A stretch of DNA of 64,000 nt from JAWXBK01 sp034439975 (GCA_034439975.1 JAWXBK010000041.1:5342-69341), one strand, 5' to 3'; positions 15,668 through 24,176 are shown, counted from the stretch's first letter. The notes: a model not told the origin generated them from the sequence alone. Numbers and translations are program-made.

Positions 15668-16652
15668 TTCTGCCGCGAAGCGTCGCGGCAATTTTCTCGG
15701 CCTCTTCGCCATCATGCTCTGGTCGGTCTGGGCACCGCTGATGGTGGCGGGCGGCGCGATGCCGCCGTTCCTCTTCATCGCCACCGCCTTCACCTCGGCA
15801 TCCGTTGTGATGCTCTCGCGCCGCGTCATCCTGCGGCGCGGCTTCAGCGATCTCTGGCGCATACCGCTTCCGACGCTCGCGCTTGGATTCGCGGGGCTGT
15901 GGGGCTCCAACGTCGTGTTCAGCGTCGCGCTGCGGCTCGGCGCCGAGCCGGTCTCCGCGACCATCGTGTCGCACACCTGGCCGATCATGATGGTCGCCGT
16001 CATACTCGCCTTGCGCATCTCCCGCGGCACGATCTGGGATTTGTTCGCGCTTGCCTTCGGATTTGCCGGCCTCGTCTCGGTCGCGACCAGCGATGGCGGC
16101 TTTACGTTTCATATCGGGCTCGCGCTGGCGCTCGTCAGCGGTTTTCTCTGGGCGTTCTATTCAGGCGCGCGCACCAAGGTTCCGGCGGGACCGCCCGACG
16201 CGCTGACCGCCTTTGCGGTGACCGCGGCGGTTGCGTCCTGGATTGGTCATTTCGTCCTGGGCGAACCGTTCGCGGCCGTGCCGCATCACGTGCTCATCGC
16301 CGTCGCCGTCGGCGTTCTGCCGATGGGCATTGCCAATGCGCTCTGGGATATTTCGATGCGCCGCGGCGATCCGGTGACGATCGCAGCCTTGAGCTTTCTC
16401 GAGCCAATCGCCGCGACCGCGATCATCCTGATCATGCTGGCGCAATGGCCGAACCCGGGCGATGTACTCGGCCTTGCCCTCGTTTTGACCGGGGTGGCGC
16501 TCAGCACGATCGGCCAGAGGCGGCGGCGCGATGCCGCAGCCCGACCCGCAGTCCCCCTCAAGCCCCCGGTCGGACCGGCACCGCATATGCCGGAAACCCG
16601 GCCGGCCCCCGCCGTGGAGCCGTACCGGGAGGGCCCGCCGGGCTCCGGTTAG
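15639..16652 (+). CDS. EamA/DMT family transporter
   Basis: 337 residues from ATG 15639 with AGGGG four bases upstream; the longer open frame upstream is antisense-like filler inside the preceding gene. About ten hydrophobic helices in two EamA repeats are visible (for example LFAIMLWSVWAPLMVAGGAMPP, split at 15690-15760, and VTIAALSFLEPIAATAIILIM in the second repeat). The C-terminus is a Pro-rich cytosolic tail of about 40 residues. It is an inner-membrane drug/metabolite exporter or importer with unknown substrate, probably linked to the amide hydrolase with which it overlaps by 29 bp. Confidence 0.88.
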   Translation: MSSIAAGAPDSAAKRRGNFLGLFAIMLWSVWAPLMVAGGAMPPFLFIATAFTSASVVMLSRRVILRRGFSDLWRIPLPTLALGFAGLWGSNVVFSVALRLGAEPVSATIVSHTWPIMMVAVILALRISRGTIWDLFALAFGFAGLVSVATSDGGFTFHIGLALALVSGFLWAFYSGARTKVPAGPPDALTAFAVTAAVASWIGHFVLGEPFAAVPHHVLIAVAVGVLPMGIANALWDISMRRGDPVTIAALSFLEPIAATAIILIMLAQWPNPGDVLGLALVLTGVALSTIGQRRRRDAAARPAVPLKPPVGPAPHMPETRPAPAVEPYREGPPGSG

Positions 16653-16698
16653 GGCCCATCGGGGGCTGCAAAAGAGCCGGTAAACCGGCCCTTTCCCG

Positions 16699-16726
16699 TT
16701 GACAGCCGTACCGCCATCGCTATAGT
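16699..16726 (+). promoter_or_regulatory. Sigma-70 promoter of rplU-rpmA
   Basis: TTGACA at 16699-16704, a 16-bp spacer and TATAGT at 16721-16726, near consensus. It lies about 100 bp upstream of the L21 start, which leaves a leader long enough for translational control. It is the clearest promoter in the window. Confidence 0.8.
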
Positions 16727-16827
16727 GCCGCGTCTCGCCCAGGAAAGTGGGGCGAAATCCAATCTTTACAGATGCTTAGGGCCGCTTCGGCGGTTTGAAA
16801 TAGGGCCGCCCCGGCGGCAGGGAAATC

Positions 16828-17400
16828 ATGTACGCAGTCATCCGCACCGGCGGCAAGCAATACAAGGTCACCAAAGACGACGTGATCCGCATCGAGCGCC
16901 GCGAAGCCGGCAAGGATGGGTTGATCCGTTTCGAAGAGGTGCTGCTGCTCGGCGACGGCGACAAGTCGACAATCGGAGCGCCGCTGATTTCCGGCGCCGT
17001 CGTTGCCGGTGCGCTGCTCGATGAAATTCGCGCCGACAAGGTCATCATCTTCAAGAAGAAGCGCCGCCAGAATTATCGCCGCAAGAAGGGTCATCGCCAG
17101 GAACTGGCGCTGGTCCAGATCGTCGACATCCTGACCGACGGCAAGGCACCGGACGACAAGGCCGTCACGGCTGCGATCGAGGCCTATCGCGCGAAGCAGA
17201 CGAAGAACCGGGATAAGATCGACGCCGACGAAAAGAAGACGGCCGTGAAGAAGGCGCCGGCGAAGAAGGCTGCTGCCAAGACCAAGACGAAGACCAAGGC
17301 TGCGCCGAAGAGCGCCGCCCAGGGCACAGAAAAGAAGACCACGACCAAGAGCGCCACCAAGAAGACCGCGGCCAAGAAGCCGGCCGCGAAGAAGAAGTAA
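16828..17400 (+). CDS. rplU: 50S ribosomal protein L21 with long basic C-terminal extension
   Basis: 190 residues, against about 103 in E. coli. Residues 1-103 are a normal L21 (MYAVIRTGGKQYKV, then KKKRRQNYRRKKGHRQ), which binds 23S rRNA in the large subunit. Residues after about 105 form an extra domain: first PDDKAVTAAIEAYRAK, then a tail of repeated Lys/Ala/Thr units (KKAPAKKAAAK and similar) that looks like a histone-H1 tail. Extensions of this kind occur in alphaproteobacterial L21. It begins the rplU-rpmA transcript from the promoter at 16699; rpmA follows after 12 bp. Confidence 0.97.
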   Translation: MYAVIRTGGKQYKVTKDDVIRIERREAGKDGLIRFEEVLLLGDGDKSTIGAPLISGAVVAGALLDEIRADKVIIFKKKRRQNYRRKKGHRQELALVQIVDILTDGKAPDDKAVTAAIEAYRAKQTKNRDKIDADEKKTAVKKAPAKKAAAKTKTKTKAAPKSAAQGTEKKTTTKSATKKTAAKKPAAKKK

Positions 17401-17412
17401 GGAGCCCCTCCG

Positions 17413-17673
17413 ATGGCACATAAAAAAGCAGGCGGCAGTTCGCGCAACGGGCGCGATACGGCGGGCCGCCGTCTCGGCGTCAAGAAGTTCGGCGGCCAGG
17501 CCGTCATCCCGGGCAACATCATCATTCGCCAGCGCGGCACCAAGTATCACCCGGGCACCAATGTCGGCATCGGCAAGGATCACACCATCTTCGCGCTGAC
17601 CGAGGGACGGGTTTCGTTTCATCGCGGCCATCGCGATCGGGTGTTTGTTTCGGTGGAGCAGCCGCAGAGCTGA
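17413..17673 (+). CDS. rpmA: 50S ribosomal protein L27
   Basis: 86 residues, the normal length. The N-terminus MAHKKAGGSSRNGRDTAGRR and the core GGQAVIPGNIIIRQRG are diagnostic. The extended N-terminal tail reaches towards the peptidyl-transferase centre. Located 12 bp after rplU and followed by a strong terminator, so the two form a bicistronic unit. Confidence 0.98.
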   Translation: MAHKKAGGSSRNGRDTAGRRLGVKKFGGQAVIPGNIIIRQRGTKYHPGTNVGIGKDHTIFALTEGRVSFHRGHRDRVFVSVEQPQS

Positions 17674-17714
17674 CGCTAACGCGTCGCCGCCGCTCTACCG
17701 GCAACGGATGAGAA

Positions 17715-17743
17715 GGGGAACGGCGGCGCCGTTCCCCTTTTTT
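17715..17743 (+). terminator. Rho-independent terminator after rpmA
   Basis: GGGGAACGGC-GGC-GCCGTTCCCC, a perfect 10-bp stem, followed by six T. It separates rplU-rpmA from obgE, which starts 17 bp later and so needs its own signal or read-through. Confidence 0.9.
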
Positions 17744-17760
17744 CTTGCCCGGATCCGGCG

Positions 17761-18795
17761 ATGAAGTTTCTCGACGAAGCAAAGATTTTCATAAAAAGCG
17801 GCGACGGCGGTGCCGGCGCCGTCAGCTTTCGCCGTGAGAAATTCATCGAGTTCGGCGGACCCGATGGCGGCGATGGCGGCCGCGGCGGCGACATCGTTGT
17901 CGTCGCCATGGATGGCCTCAACACGCTGATCGACTATCGCTACCAGCAGCATTTCAAGGCACAGCGCGGCCATCACGGCATGGGGCGCAATCGCAGCGGA
18001 CCCGCCGGTGAAGGCATCGAGCTGCGCGTGCCGACCGGCACGCAGATTCTCGACGAAGACAAGGAAACCGTAATCGCCGATCTGAGCAAGCCGGGCGATC
18101 GCCTGACGCTCTGCCGCGGCGGCGATGGCGGGCGCGGCAATACCGCGTTCAAATCCTCGACCAATCGCGCGCCGCGCCGATTCGAACCCGGCTGGCCGGG
18201 CGAGGAACGCTGGGTCTGGCTGCGTCTGAAGCTGATCGCCGATGCCGGCCTCGTCGGTCTGCCCAATGCCGGCAAATCGACTTTTCTGGCCGCGGTCAGC
18301 CGCGCGAAGCCGAAGATCGCCGATTACCCTTTCACCACACTGCACCCGCAGCTCGGCGTGGTCCGCTCCGACAGCAACGAGTTCGTGCTTGCCGATATTC
18401 CCGGCCTCATCGAAGGCGCGCATCAGGGCGCCGGCCTTGGCGATCGGTTCCTCGGCCATGTCGAGCGCTGTCGCGTACTGATCCATCTGGTCGACGGCAC
18501 AGCCGACGATGTCGTCGCGAACTGGCGCACCGTGCGCGGCGAACTCGCTGCCTATGGCGGCGGACTTTCGGACAAACTCGAACTGCTCACTCTTAACAAG
18601 ATCGACGCGCTCGACGACGAGACGATCGAGGCGCGCGCCGCCGAACTCTCTGAGGCAGCCGGTGTCACCGTGCACCGGATTTCCGGCGTCGCCGGTACCG
18701 GCATTGTCGAACTGCTGCGCCGTGCCTGGACGGCCATCGAGGAAGCGCGCATCGAAGAGCGTCGCCTCGAAGAAGAGACAATGATCCGGCCATGA
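17761..18795 (+). CDS. obgE: GTPase ObgE/CgtA
   Basis: 344 residues. The N-terminal glycine-rich Obg fold (MKFLDEAKIFIKSGDGGAGA, then GGDGGRGGDIVVVAMDGL) occupies about 1-158. The G domain follows, with G1 GLPNAGKST, the switch region DYPFTT, G3 DIPGLIEGAH and NKID. It is a cytosolic GTPase that associates with the 50S subunit and couples ribosome assembly to growth state. It lies between rpmA and proB, as in most alphaproteobacteria, and its stop overlaps the proB start by 4 bp. Confidence 0.98.
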   Translation: MKFLDEAKIFIKSGDGGAGAVSFRREKFIEFGGPDGGDGGRGGDIVVVAMDGLNTLIDYRYQQHFKAQRGHHGMGRNRSGPAGEGIELRVPTGTQILDEDKETVIADLSKPGDRLTLCRGGDGGRGNTAFKSSTNRAPRRFEPGWPGEERWVWLRLKLIADAGLVGLPNAGKSTFLAAVSRAKPKIADYPFTTLHPQLGVVRSDSNEFVLADIPGLIEGAHQGAGLGDRFLGHVERCRVLIHLVDGTADDVVANWRTVRGELAAYGGGLSDKLELLTLNKIDALDDETIEARAAELSEAAGVTVHRISGVAGTGIVELLRRAWTAIEEARIEERRLEEETMIRP

Positions 18796-19925
18796 GCGCG
18801 CGCGGCAAACCCGGGCTCGCCGGCGCGAAGCGGCTGATCGTCAAGATCGGTTCGGCGCTCCTGGTCGAGCAGGAAAGCGGCGCGATCCATCGCAAGTGGC
18901 TCGATGCACTCGCCGACGATGTCGCCGCGTTGCGCGCGAAGGGTACCGAGATCGTCATCGTCTCGTCGGGTGCGATTGCCGTCGGCCGTCGCCATCTCGG
19001 CTTGACCCATCAGCGCCTCAAGCTCGAGGAAAAACAGGCGGCTGCCGCGACCGGCCAGATCCGTCTTGCGCATGCCTATCAGGAAACGCTCGCGCGGCAC
19101 GGCATCACGGTCGCGCAGGTGCTGCTCACGATCGAGGACACCGAAGCACGGCGACGCCATCTCAATGCGCGCTCGACCATCGCAGCCTTGCTCAAGCTCG
19201 GCGTCGTACCGGTTATCAACGAGAACGACACCGTCGCAACCAGCGAGATCCGCTTCGGCGACAATGACCGGCTCGCCGCGCGCGTCGCCGCGATGATCCT
19301 CGCCGATGCGCTGGTGCTGCTTTCCGACATCGACGGGCTCTACACCGCCGATCCCAAGCGCGATTCCAAAGCCGAACTTGTGCCGGTCGTCGATGCGATC
19401 ACGCCGGCGATCGAAGCGATGGCCGGCGAAGCGCTGCCCGGTTACAGCTCGGGCGGCATGGTGACCAAACTCGCCGCCGCGCGCATCGCGACCCATGCCG
19501 GTTGCCGCATGGCGATCGCCGATGGCAGGCGTTTGAATCCACTGGCCGCCCTGGCGAAAGGCGGTCGCGCCACTTGGTTCATGCCGCAGATGCAGCCGAT
19601 GGCCGCGCGCAAGCAATGGATCGCAGGCGCGCTGAGACCGGTCGGTACCCTGACGGTCGACGACGGGGCCTGCGCGGCCCTCGAAGCAGGCAAGAGCCTG
19701 TTGCCCGCCGGCATCGTCGCTGTCGCCGGTCCCTTCGAGCGCGGCGATGCGGTCATCGTCGCCGACAAGATCGGCCGCGAGATCGCACGCGGTCTTTCAG
19801 CCTATTCGGCCGCCGATGCCGAGCGCATCCGCGGCCATAAATCCCGTGAAATCGAGGCGGTCCTGGGTTACCGTGGCCGCGACGAAATGATCCATCGCGA
19901 CGATCTGGTGCTGACCCGGCCATGA
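18792..19925 (+). CDS. proB: Glutamate 5-kinase
   Basis: 377 residues, the full-length form with an amino-acid kinase domain (RLIVKIGSALLVEQ; SSGAIAVGRRHLGL; NENDTVATSEIRFGDNDRLA) and a C-terminal PUA domain from about 285. It phosphorylates glutamate in the first step of proline synthesis and is normally inhibited by proline. ATGA overlaps join it to obgE before and proA after, indicating coupled translation of a proline operon. Confidence 0.97.
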   Translation: MSARGKPGLAGAKRLIVKIGSALLVEQESGAIHRKWLDALADDVAALRAKGTEIVIVSSGAIAVGRRHLGLTHQRLKLEEKQAAAATGQIRLAHAYQETLARHGITVAQVLLTIEDTEARRRHLNARSTIAALLKLGVVPVINENDTVATSEIRFGDNDRLAARVAAMILADALVLLSDIDGLYTADPKRDSKAELVPVVDAITPAIEAMAGEALPGYSSGGMVTKLAAARIATHAGCRMAIADGRRLNPLAALAKGGRATWFMPQMQPMAARKQWIAGALRPVGTLTVDDGACAALEAGKSLLPAGIVAVAGPFERGDAVIVADKIGREIARGLSAYSAADAERIRGHKSREIEAVLGYRGRDEMIHRDDLVLTRP

Positions 19926-21235
19926 GCGTCACCAAACTCAAAACGGCGACGGACAAAGTGCCCGACGACAGACAGCCGCCCGAGACGCTGGCCGCGACCA
20001 TGCGCGCGATCGGCGTTGGGGCAAAATCGGCGTCGGCCGTGCTCGCGCTTGCCGCACCGGCGACAAAGACCGCCGCGCTGAAAGCGATGGCGAACGCCAT
20101 TCGCGCGCAGGCCAAAAATATTTGCGACGCCAACGCACAGGATCTCGCCGACGGCACCAAAGCGGGGCTGAAGGGCGCCTTCGTCGACCGGCTTGCGCTC
20201 GACGATGCGCGGATCGAGGCGATGGCCAGGGGCATCGAAGAGGTCGCGGCCCAACCCGATCCCGTCGGAACCGTGCTCGCCGAATGGGATCGGCCCAACG
20301 GGCTCAAGATCGCGCGCGTCCGCGTGCCGCTCGGCGTCATCGGCATCGTCTATGAATCGCGCCCGAACGTAACCGCCGATGCCGGCGCGCTCTGTCTGCG
20401 TTCGGGCAATGCGGCGATTCTGCGCTGCGGCTCGGAAAGCCTGCGCAGCTCCTTGGCGATTCTAAGCGCGCTGCAGGCCGGTCTCGAATCCGCCGGATTG
20501 CCGAAAGAATCGATCCAGCTCGTGCCGGTACGCGATCGCGAGGCTGTCGGCATCCTGCTCGCGATGGACGACGTGATCGACGTGATCGTGCCGCGCGGCG
20601 GGCGCGGGCTGATCGAGCGCGTCGTCGCCGAAAGCCGCATCCCGGTCATCAAACATCTCGACGGCATCTGTCATACCTATATCGACGCCGCCGCCGATCC
20701 CGAGAAGGCGCTGGCGATTGCGGTCAACGCGAAGATGCGTCGCACCGGCGTCTGCGGTGCAACCGAGACTTTGCTGGTCGACCGGCCGGCACTCGCGATG
20801 CTGCCGCCGATCCTGGCCGCGCTGCACGACAAAGGCTGCGAGATTCGCGGCGATGCGATCGTGCAAGGTCTCGATCCGCGCGCGATTGCCGCAACCGATA
20901 CCGACTGGGACACCGAGTATCTCGATGCGATCCTCTCGGTAAAGATCGTCGACGGCGTCGGCGAGGCGATTGCGCATATCAACCGGCATGGCTCGCATCA
21001 TACCGAGGCGATCGTGACCGAGGACGAGAGTGCTGCCGCGCGTTTCCTCAACGAGATCGACGCCGGCATATTGCTGGTCAACGCCTCGACCCAGTTCGCC
21101 GATGGTGGCGAGTTCGGCATGGGCGCCGAGATCGGCATCTCGACCGGCAAGCTGCATGCGCGCGGGCCGGTCGGCGCCGAACAGCTCACCTCGTACAAAT
21201 ATCTCGTGCGCGGCACCGGGCAGATCCGACCGTAA
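19922..21235 (+). CDS. proA: Gamma-glutamyl phosphate reductase
   Basis: 437 residues, of normal length. It shows the ALDH-superfamily fold of ProA: VRVPLGVIGIVYESRPNVT, GNAAILRCGSE, and the catalytic Cys in MRRTGVCGATETLLVD. It reduces glutamyl phosphate, made by ProB, to glutamate semialdehyde with NADPH. It overlaps proB by 4 bp. In relatives nadD follows directly; here a two-gene insert of about 1.7 kb intervenes. Confidence 0.98.
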   Translation: MSVTKLKTATDKVPDDRQPPETLAATMRAIGVGAKSASAVLALAAPATKTAALKAMANAIRAQAKNICDANAQDLADGTKAGLKGAFVDRLALDDARIEAMARGIEEVAAQPDPVGTVLAEWDRPNGLKIARVRVPLGVIGIVYESRPNVTADAGALCLRSGNAAILRCGSESLRSSLAILSALQAGLESAGLPKESIQLVPVRDREAVGILLAMDDVIDVIVPRGGRGLIERVVAESRIPVIKHLDGICHTYIDAAADPEKALAIAVNAKMRRTGVCGATETLLVDRPALAMLPPILAALHDKGCEIRGDAIVQGLDPRAIAATDTDWDTEYLDAILSVKIVDGVGEAIAHINRHGSHHTEAIVTEDESAAARFLNEIDAGILLVNASTQFADGGEFGMGAEIGISTGKLHARGPVGAEQLTSYKYLVRGTGQIRP

Positions 21236-21239
21236 TCCC

Positions 21240-21268
21240 AAGTTGTCTTTCAACCCTGTTGACAACTT
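21240..21268. promoter_or_regulatory. Inverted repeat at the proA/tcmP junction, with -35-like TTGACA
   Basis: AAGTTGTC and GACAACTT form a perfect 8-bp dyad separated by 13 bp, beginning 5 bp after the proA stop. It could be an operator controlling the inserted pair, or a weak terminator for proA. TTGACA lies in its right arm at 21259-21264, but no good -10 is at the right distance. Confidence 0.4.
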
Positions 21269-21312
21269 TCAGACACTATGGGAACATTTCGTGAACTCGC
21301 ACATGGAATCCC

Positions 21313-22200
21313 ATGACCATGCATACGTTCGGCGGCAGATGGACTGACATCAAACTGGTGCGAGTACTTCGATACCTCGAAGCCTACATAAAGGTAATGA
21401 AGTACCAGTCATTTCAGCTTGGCTACATCGATGCGTTTGCGGGTACCGGATACCGTATACATTCAGCGCAGGGGTCGGATGATTTCGATTTCTTTCCGGA
21501 ACTTGCCAAAGTTCAAATCGGCTCTGCTGCTGCAGCACTAAGTGTGGTACCGCCTTTCCACCGCTACTGGTTTATCGAGAATAATCGGGTCTATTTCGAT
21601 AAACTGCTTGAGTTGAAATCAGAAGTACCGGAGAAATCAGTCGCGGAATTTCTGAAAGAAGATGCAAATTCCGCTATCCCGCGCATTTGCACTAGCATTG
21701 ATTGGAAGAATACGCGCGCAGTTGCTTTTCTTGATCCGTATGGAATGCAGGTCAAATGGAAAACCATAGAGGCAATTGCCGAAACAAAAGCTATTGATAT
21801 GTGGTGGTTGTTTCCATCGCATATGGGTGTTGGGAGAATGCTACCGAAGGATGGCGACATTCCTGACGATTGGAAGAGGACACTTGATGAAGCGCTTGGC
21901 ACAAATCAGTGGCAACCAGCATTCTATGAAGCGATTGAAGAGACCCAAGGTAATTTCTTTGATTCCACTCCAAACCGTTTGGAAAGAACCTTCACTGCAA
22001 CATCGATCGAGCGATTCTTGATTAGACGGCTTTCTGAAATTTTCCCAGGTGTCGCGCCTCGACCAGTGCATATTTTGATAAACAACAGGCCCGCGTATCA
22101 ATTGTATTTTGCTATGGCGAACCCGAGTAAGAACGCACGAGAGCATGCGCTAAGAATTGCAAATTGGCTGATTGAGAATGAACCCCGATTAGTCGACTAA
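21313..22200 (+). CDS. tcmP: Three-Cys-motif partner protein TcmP
   Basis: 295 residues and clearly AT-richer than proA or nadD. Family features are the N-terminal TDIKLVRVLRYLEAYIKVM, then YIDAFAGTGYR and VAFLDPYGMQVKWKTIEAIA. DAFAGTG and LDPYG recall motif I and the D-P-P-Y-like loop of Rossmann methyltransferases, but no activity is established. TcmP proteins are defined by living beside a protein with a three-cysteine motif, and here the DUF5131 gene follows 12 bp downstream. Two ATGs (21313, 21319) are close together. Inserted between proA and nadD. Confidence 0.85.
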   Translation: MTMHTFGGRWTDIKLVRVLRYLEAYIKVMKYQSFQLGYIDAFAGTGYRIHSAQGSDDFDFFPELAKVQIGSAAAALSVVPPFHRYWFIENNRVYFDKLLELKSEVPEKSVAEFLKEDANSAIPRICTSIDWKNTRAVAFLDPYGMQVKWKTIEAIAETKAIDMWWLFPSHMGVGRMLPKDGDIPDDWKRTLDEALGTNQWQPAFYEAIEETQGNFFDSTPNRLERTFTATSIERFLIRRLSEIFPGVAPRPVHILINNRPAYQLYFAMANPSKNAREHALRIANWLIENEPRLVD

Positions 22201-22212
22201 ATAGGTGCTCAC

Positions 22213-22980
22213 ATGGCCGGCCTCTCCGATATCGAATGGACCGACGCGACCTGGAATCCCGTAACGGGATGTTCCATGGCGTCACCGGGTTGTACCAACT
22301 GCTATGCCATGCGAATGGCCGCACGGCTCGAAGCAATGAGGCAAGAGAACTATCGCGGGACAACGCGCAAGAGTGGGCCGCGCTATGTTTGGACTGGTCA
22401 CGTCAACCTGATCGAGAGCGCGCTTGATGCACCCTATCGCTGGAAGCAGCCGCGCCGGATATTTGTTAATTCAATGAGTGATTTGTTTCAGGAGCCGGTC
22501 CCTGCAGCGTTCATCCGTCAGGTTTGGAAAGTAATGGGTGATACGCCGCAGCACACCTACCAGATCCTGACGAAGCGTCCGGCGCGTATGGCGAAAGTAC
22601 TGCGGCAGAAAGGTTTTCCGGTCCTGGCGAATGCCTGGCTGGGAACTTCCGTCGAATCGAGCAGCTACCTGCATCGCTTGGACGCCCTTCGTACCGTCCC
22701 GGCAGCAGTTCGGTTTGTATCCTTCGAGCCGTTGATAGGCTCGGTTGGTAAGCCCGACTTGATTGGCATTGATTGGGCAATCGTCGGCGGAGAGTCAGGA
22801 CCACGGTCGCGCCCAATTGATCAAAAATGGGTCGAGGATATTCATTCTGCCTGTCAACGACAGGGCGCCTCGTTTTTCTTCAAACAATGGGGTGGCAAGA
22901 ACAAGAAGCGGACCGGCCGAGAGTTTCGCGGAAAGACTTGGGACGAGTATCCTGAAGCCAGCGCTTCCACACCCGCTTAG
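22213..22980 (+). CDS. Three-Cys-motif DUF5131 (phage Gp37/Gp68 family) protein
   Basis: 255 residues. The N-terminus IEWTDATWNPVTGC begins the diagnostic cluster: Cys20, Cys27 and Cys30 in C-x6-C-x2-C, a radical-SAM-like spacing that could hold a [4Fe-4S] cluster. Other family segments are RIFVNSMSDLFQEPVP, YQILTKRPARM and the C-terminal FFKQWGGKNKK. Found in phages and chromosomes with no proven reaction; TPR-like barrel or radical chemistry are both only inference. It is 12 bp after tcmP, and the two almost certainly act together. Confidence 0.88.
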   Translation: MAGLSDIEWTDATWNPVTGCSMASPGCTNCYAMRMAARLEAMRQENYRGTTRKSGPRYVWTGHVNLIESALDAPYRWKQPRRIFVNSMSDLFQEPVPAAFIRQVWKVMGDTPQHTYQILTKRPARMAKVLRQKGFPVLANAWLGTSVESSSYLHRLDALRTVPAAVRFVSFEPLIGSVGKPDLIGIDWAIVGGESGPRSRPIDQKWVEDIHSACQRQGASFFFKQWGGKNKKRTGREFRGKTWDEYPEASASTPA

Positions 22981-22997
22981 TCGTCGAGCCATTTGTA

Positions 22998-23663
22998 TTG
23001 ACCGACCGAACTCACCGCCCCCTCCGCATCGGCATTCTCGGCGGGTCGTTCAACCCCGCCCATGACGGGCATCGCGAGATCAGCCTCTGGGCGCTCGACC
23101 GGCTCGCGCTCGACCGGGTCTGGTGGATGGTGAGCCCGCAGAACCCGCTGAAGCCGGTCGACGGCATGGCGCCCTTCAAGGAGCGGCTCGCTCTCGCGCG
23201 CGTCGCCGCCCAGCATCCGAAGATCGAGGTGACCGATATCGAGCACCGGCTGCGTAGCCGATACACGGCGGAAACCCTGCCCGCTTTGGTACGGCGCTAC
23301 CCCGAACATCGCTTCGTCTGGCTGATGGGGGCCGATAATTTGATCCAGATCGAACGCTGGCAGGACTGGCAACGGATATTTAACACGCTGCCCGTTGCCG
23401 TTTTCTCGCGTCCTTCCTATTCTATGAAAGCGTTGGCCGGCAAAGCGGCGCGTCGCTTCGCAAAGGCCCGGCTCCCCGGCCCCAGGGCCCCGGAGTTGGC
23501 CGATACGGAGCCTCCCGCCTGGGTCTTCATTCACGGCCCAGCGAACCGCCAGTCGGCCACCGAGATTCGGGCCCGGACCAGGAGTGCAGCGACGATTGAC
23601 ACGAAGCAGCGAACGGGCGGGCGCCGAATGACAAAGAACGCAGGCGCAACCAGGAAAGGGTGA
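22998..23663 (+). CDS. nadD: Nicotinate-nucleotide adenylyltransferase
   Basis: 221 residues. GILGGSFNPAHDGH provides the nucleotidyltransferase GxFxPxHxGH signature, and VWLMGADNL and FSRPSY follow. It adenylylates nicotinate mononucleotide to deamido-NAD. The start is TTG at 22998, 17 bp after the DUF5131 stop and without a convincing ribosome site; it may be translated by coupling with the inserted gene. Its last bases overlap the rsfS GTG start. Confidence 0.95.
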   Translation: MTDRTHRPLRIGILGGSFNPAHDGHREISLWALDRLALDRVWWMVSPQNPLKPVDGMAPFKERLALARVAAQHPKIEVTDIEHRLRSRYTAETLPALVRRYPEHRFVWLMGADNLIQIERWQDWQRIFNTLPVAVFSRPSYSMKALAGKAARRFAKARLPGPRAPELADTEPPAWVFIHGPANRQSATEIRARTRSAATIDTKQRTGGRRMTKNAGATRKG

Positions 23664-24058
23664 TCGCCATTCGCCGCACGTCCATCGCCGGTCGCAGACC
23701 GGCCGCATCCACGATGCTTCTCGACATGGTCGGGAAGTCCCTCGACGCCGACAAAGCCGAAGATGTCGTCGTCATCGATCTCCGCAACAAATCGAGCTTT
23801 GCCGACTTCATGGTGATCGCCAGCGGGCGTTCGTCCCGTCAGGTCGGCGCCATGGCCGAGCATCTGCGCGCCAAGCTCAAGACCGCCGGCGTTCCCGATG
23901 TGGGCGTCGAAGGCGAGCGCCTTGGCGACTGGGTGCTGGTCGACGGCGGCGATGTCATCGTGCATCTGTTCCGGCCGGAGATCCGCAGCTTCTACAATCT
24001 GGAAAAGATGTGGGGCGCGGAATTGCCGGAATCGCATCGCGCCGTTGCGATGGGCTGA
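23660..24058 (+). CDS. rsfS: Ribosome silencing factor RsfS
   Basis: 132 residues from GTG 23660 (overlapping the nadD stop) or 114 residues from ATG 23714, nearer the usual length. The core ADKAEDVVVIDLRNKSSFADF, then GDVIVHLFRPEIRSFYNLE and KMWG, is diagnostic. It binds ribosomal protein L14 and blocks subunit joining in starvation. In relatives rlmH follows at once; here 21 kb of other genes intervene before rlmH at 45608. Confidence 0.96.
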   Translation: MIAIRRTSIAGRRPAASTMLLDMVGKSLDADKAEDVVVIDLRNKSSFADFMVIASGRSSRQVGAMAEHLRAKLKTAGVPDVGVEGERLGDWVLVDGGDVIVHLFRPEIRSFYNLEKMWGAELPESHRAVAMG

Positions 24059-24145
24059 GCCAAGCTGCATCGTTTCCGTGCGCGCCGCAGCAATGCTGCG
24101 TTGCCCATCTATTGCGTCGCGGCAATCGACCCGCATTCTGAAAAT

Positions 24146-24176
24146 CGTCATTGACGGGTCAAGCCCGGCGATGACG
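24146..24176. repeat. Intergenic palindromic repeat (TCAAG-centred), copy 1
   Basis: CGTCAT and ATGACG flank an inner CGGG-TCAAG-CCCG dyad. The same architecture, with central CTTGA on the opposite strand, appears at 34978-34998. It lies in the 165-bp gap after rsfS, which contains no gene. It resembles dispersed short palindromes of alphaproteobacterial genomes. Confidence 0.5.

Noticed and set aside
13616..16030. An 804-codon open frame on the minus strand
   Set aside because: It is antisense to the SDR, amidase and EamA genes, which have clear motifs; its translation has no recognisable domains and reflects the GC-rich codon pattern.
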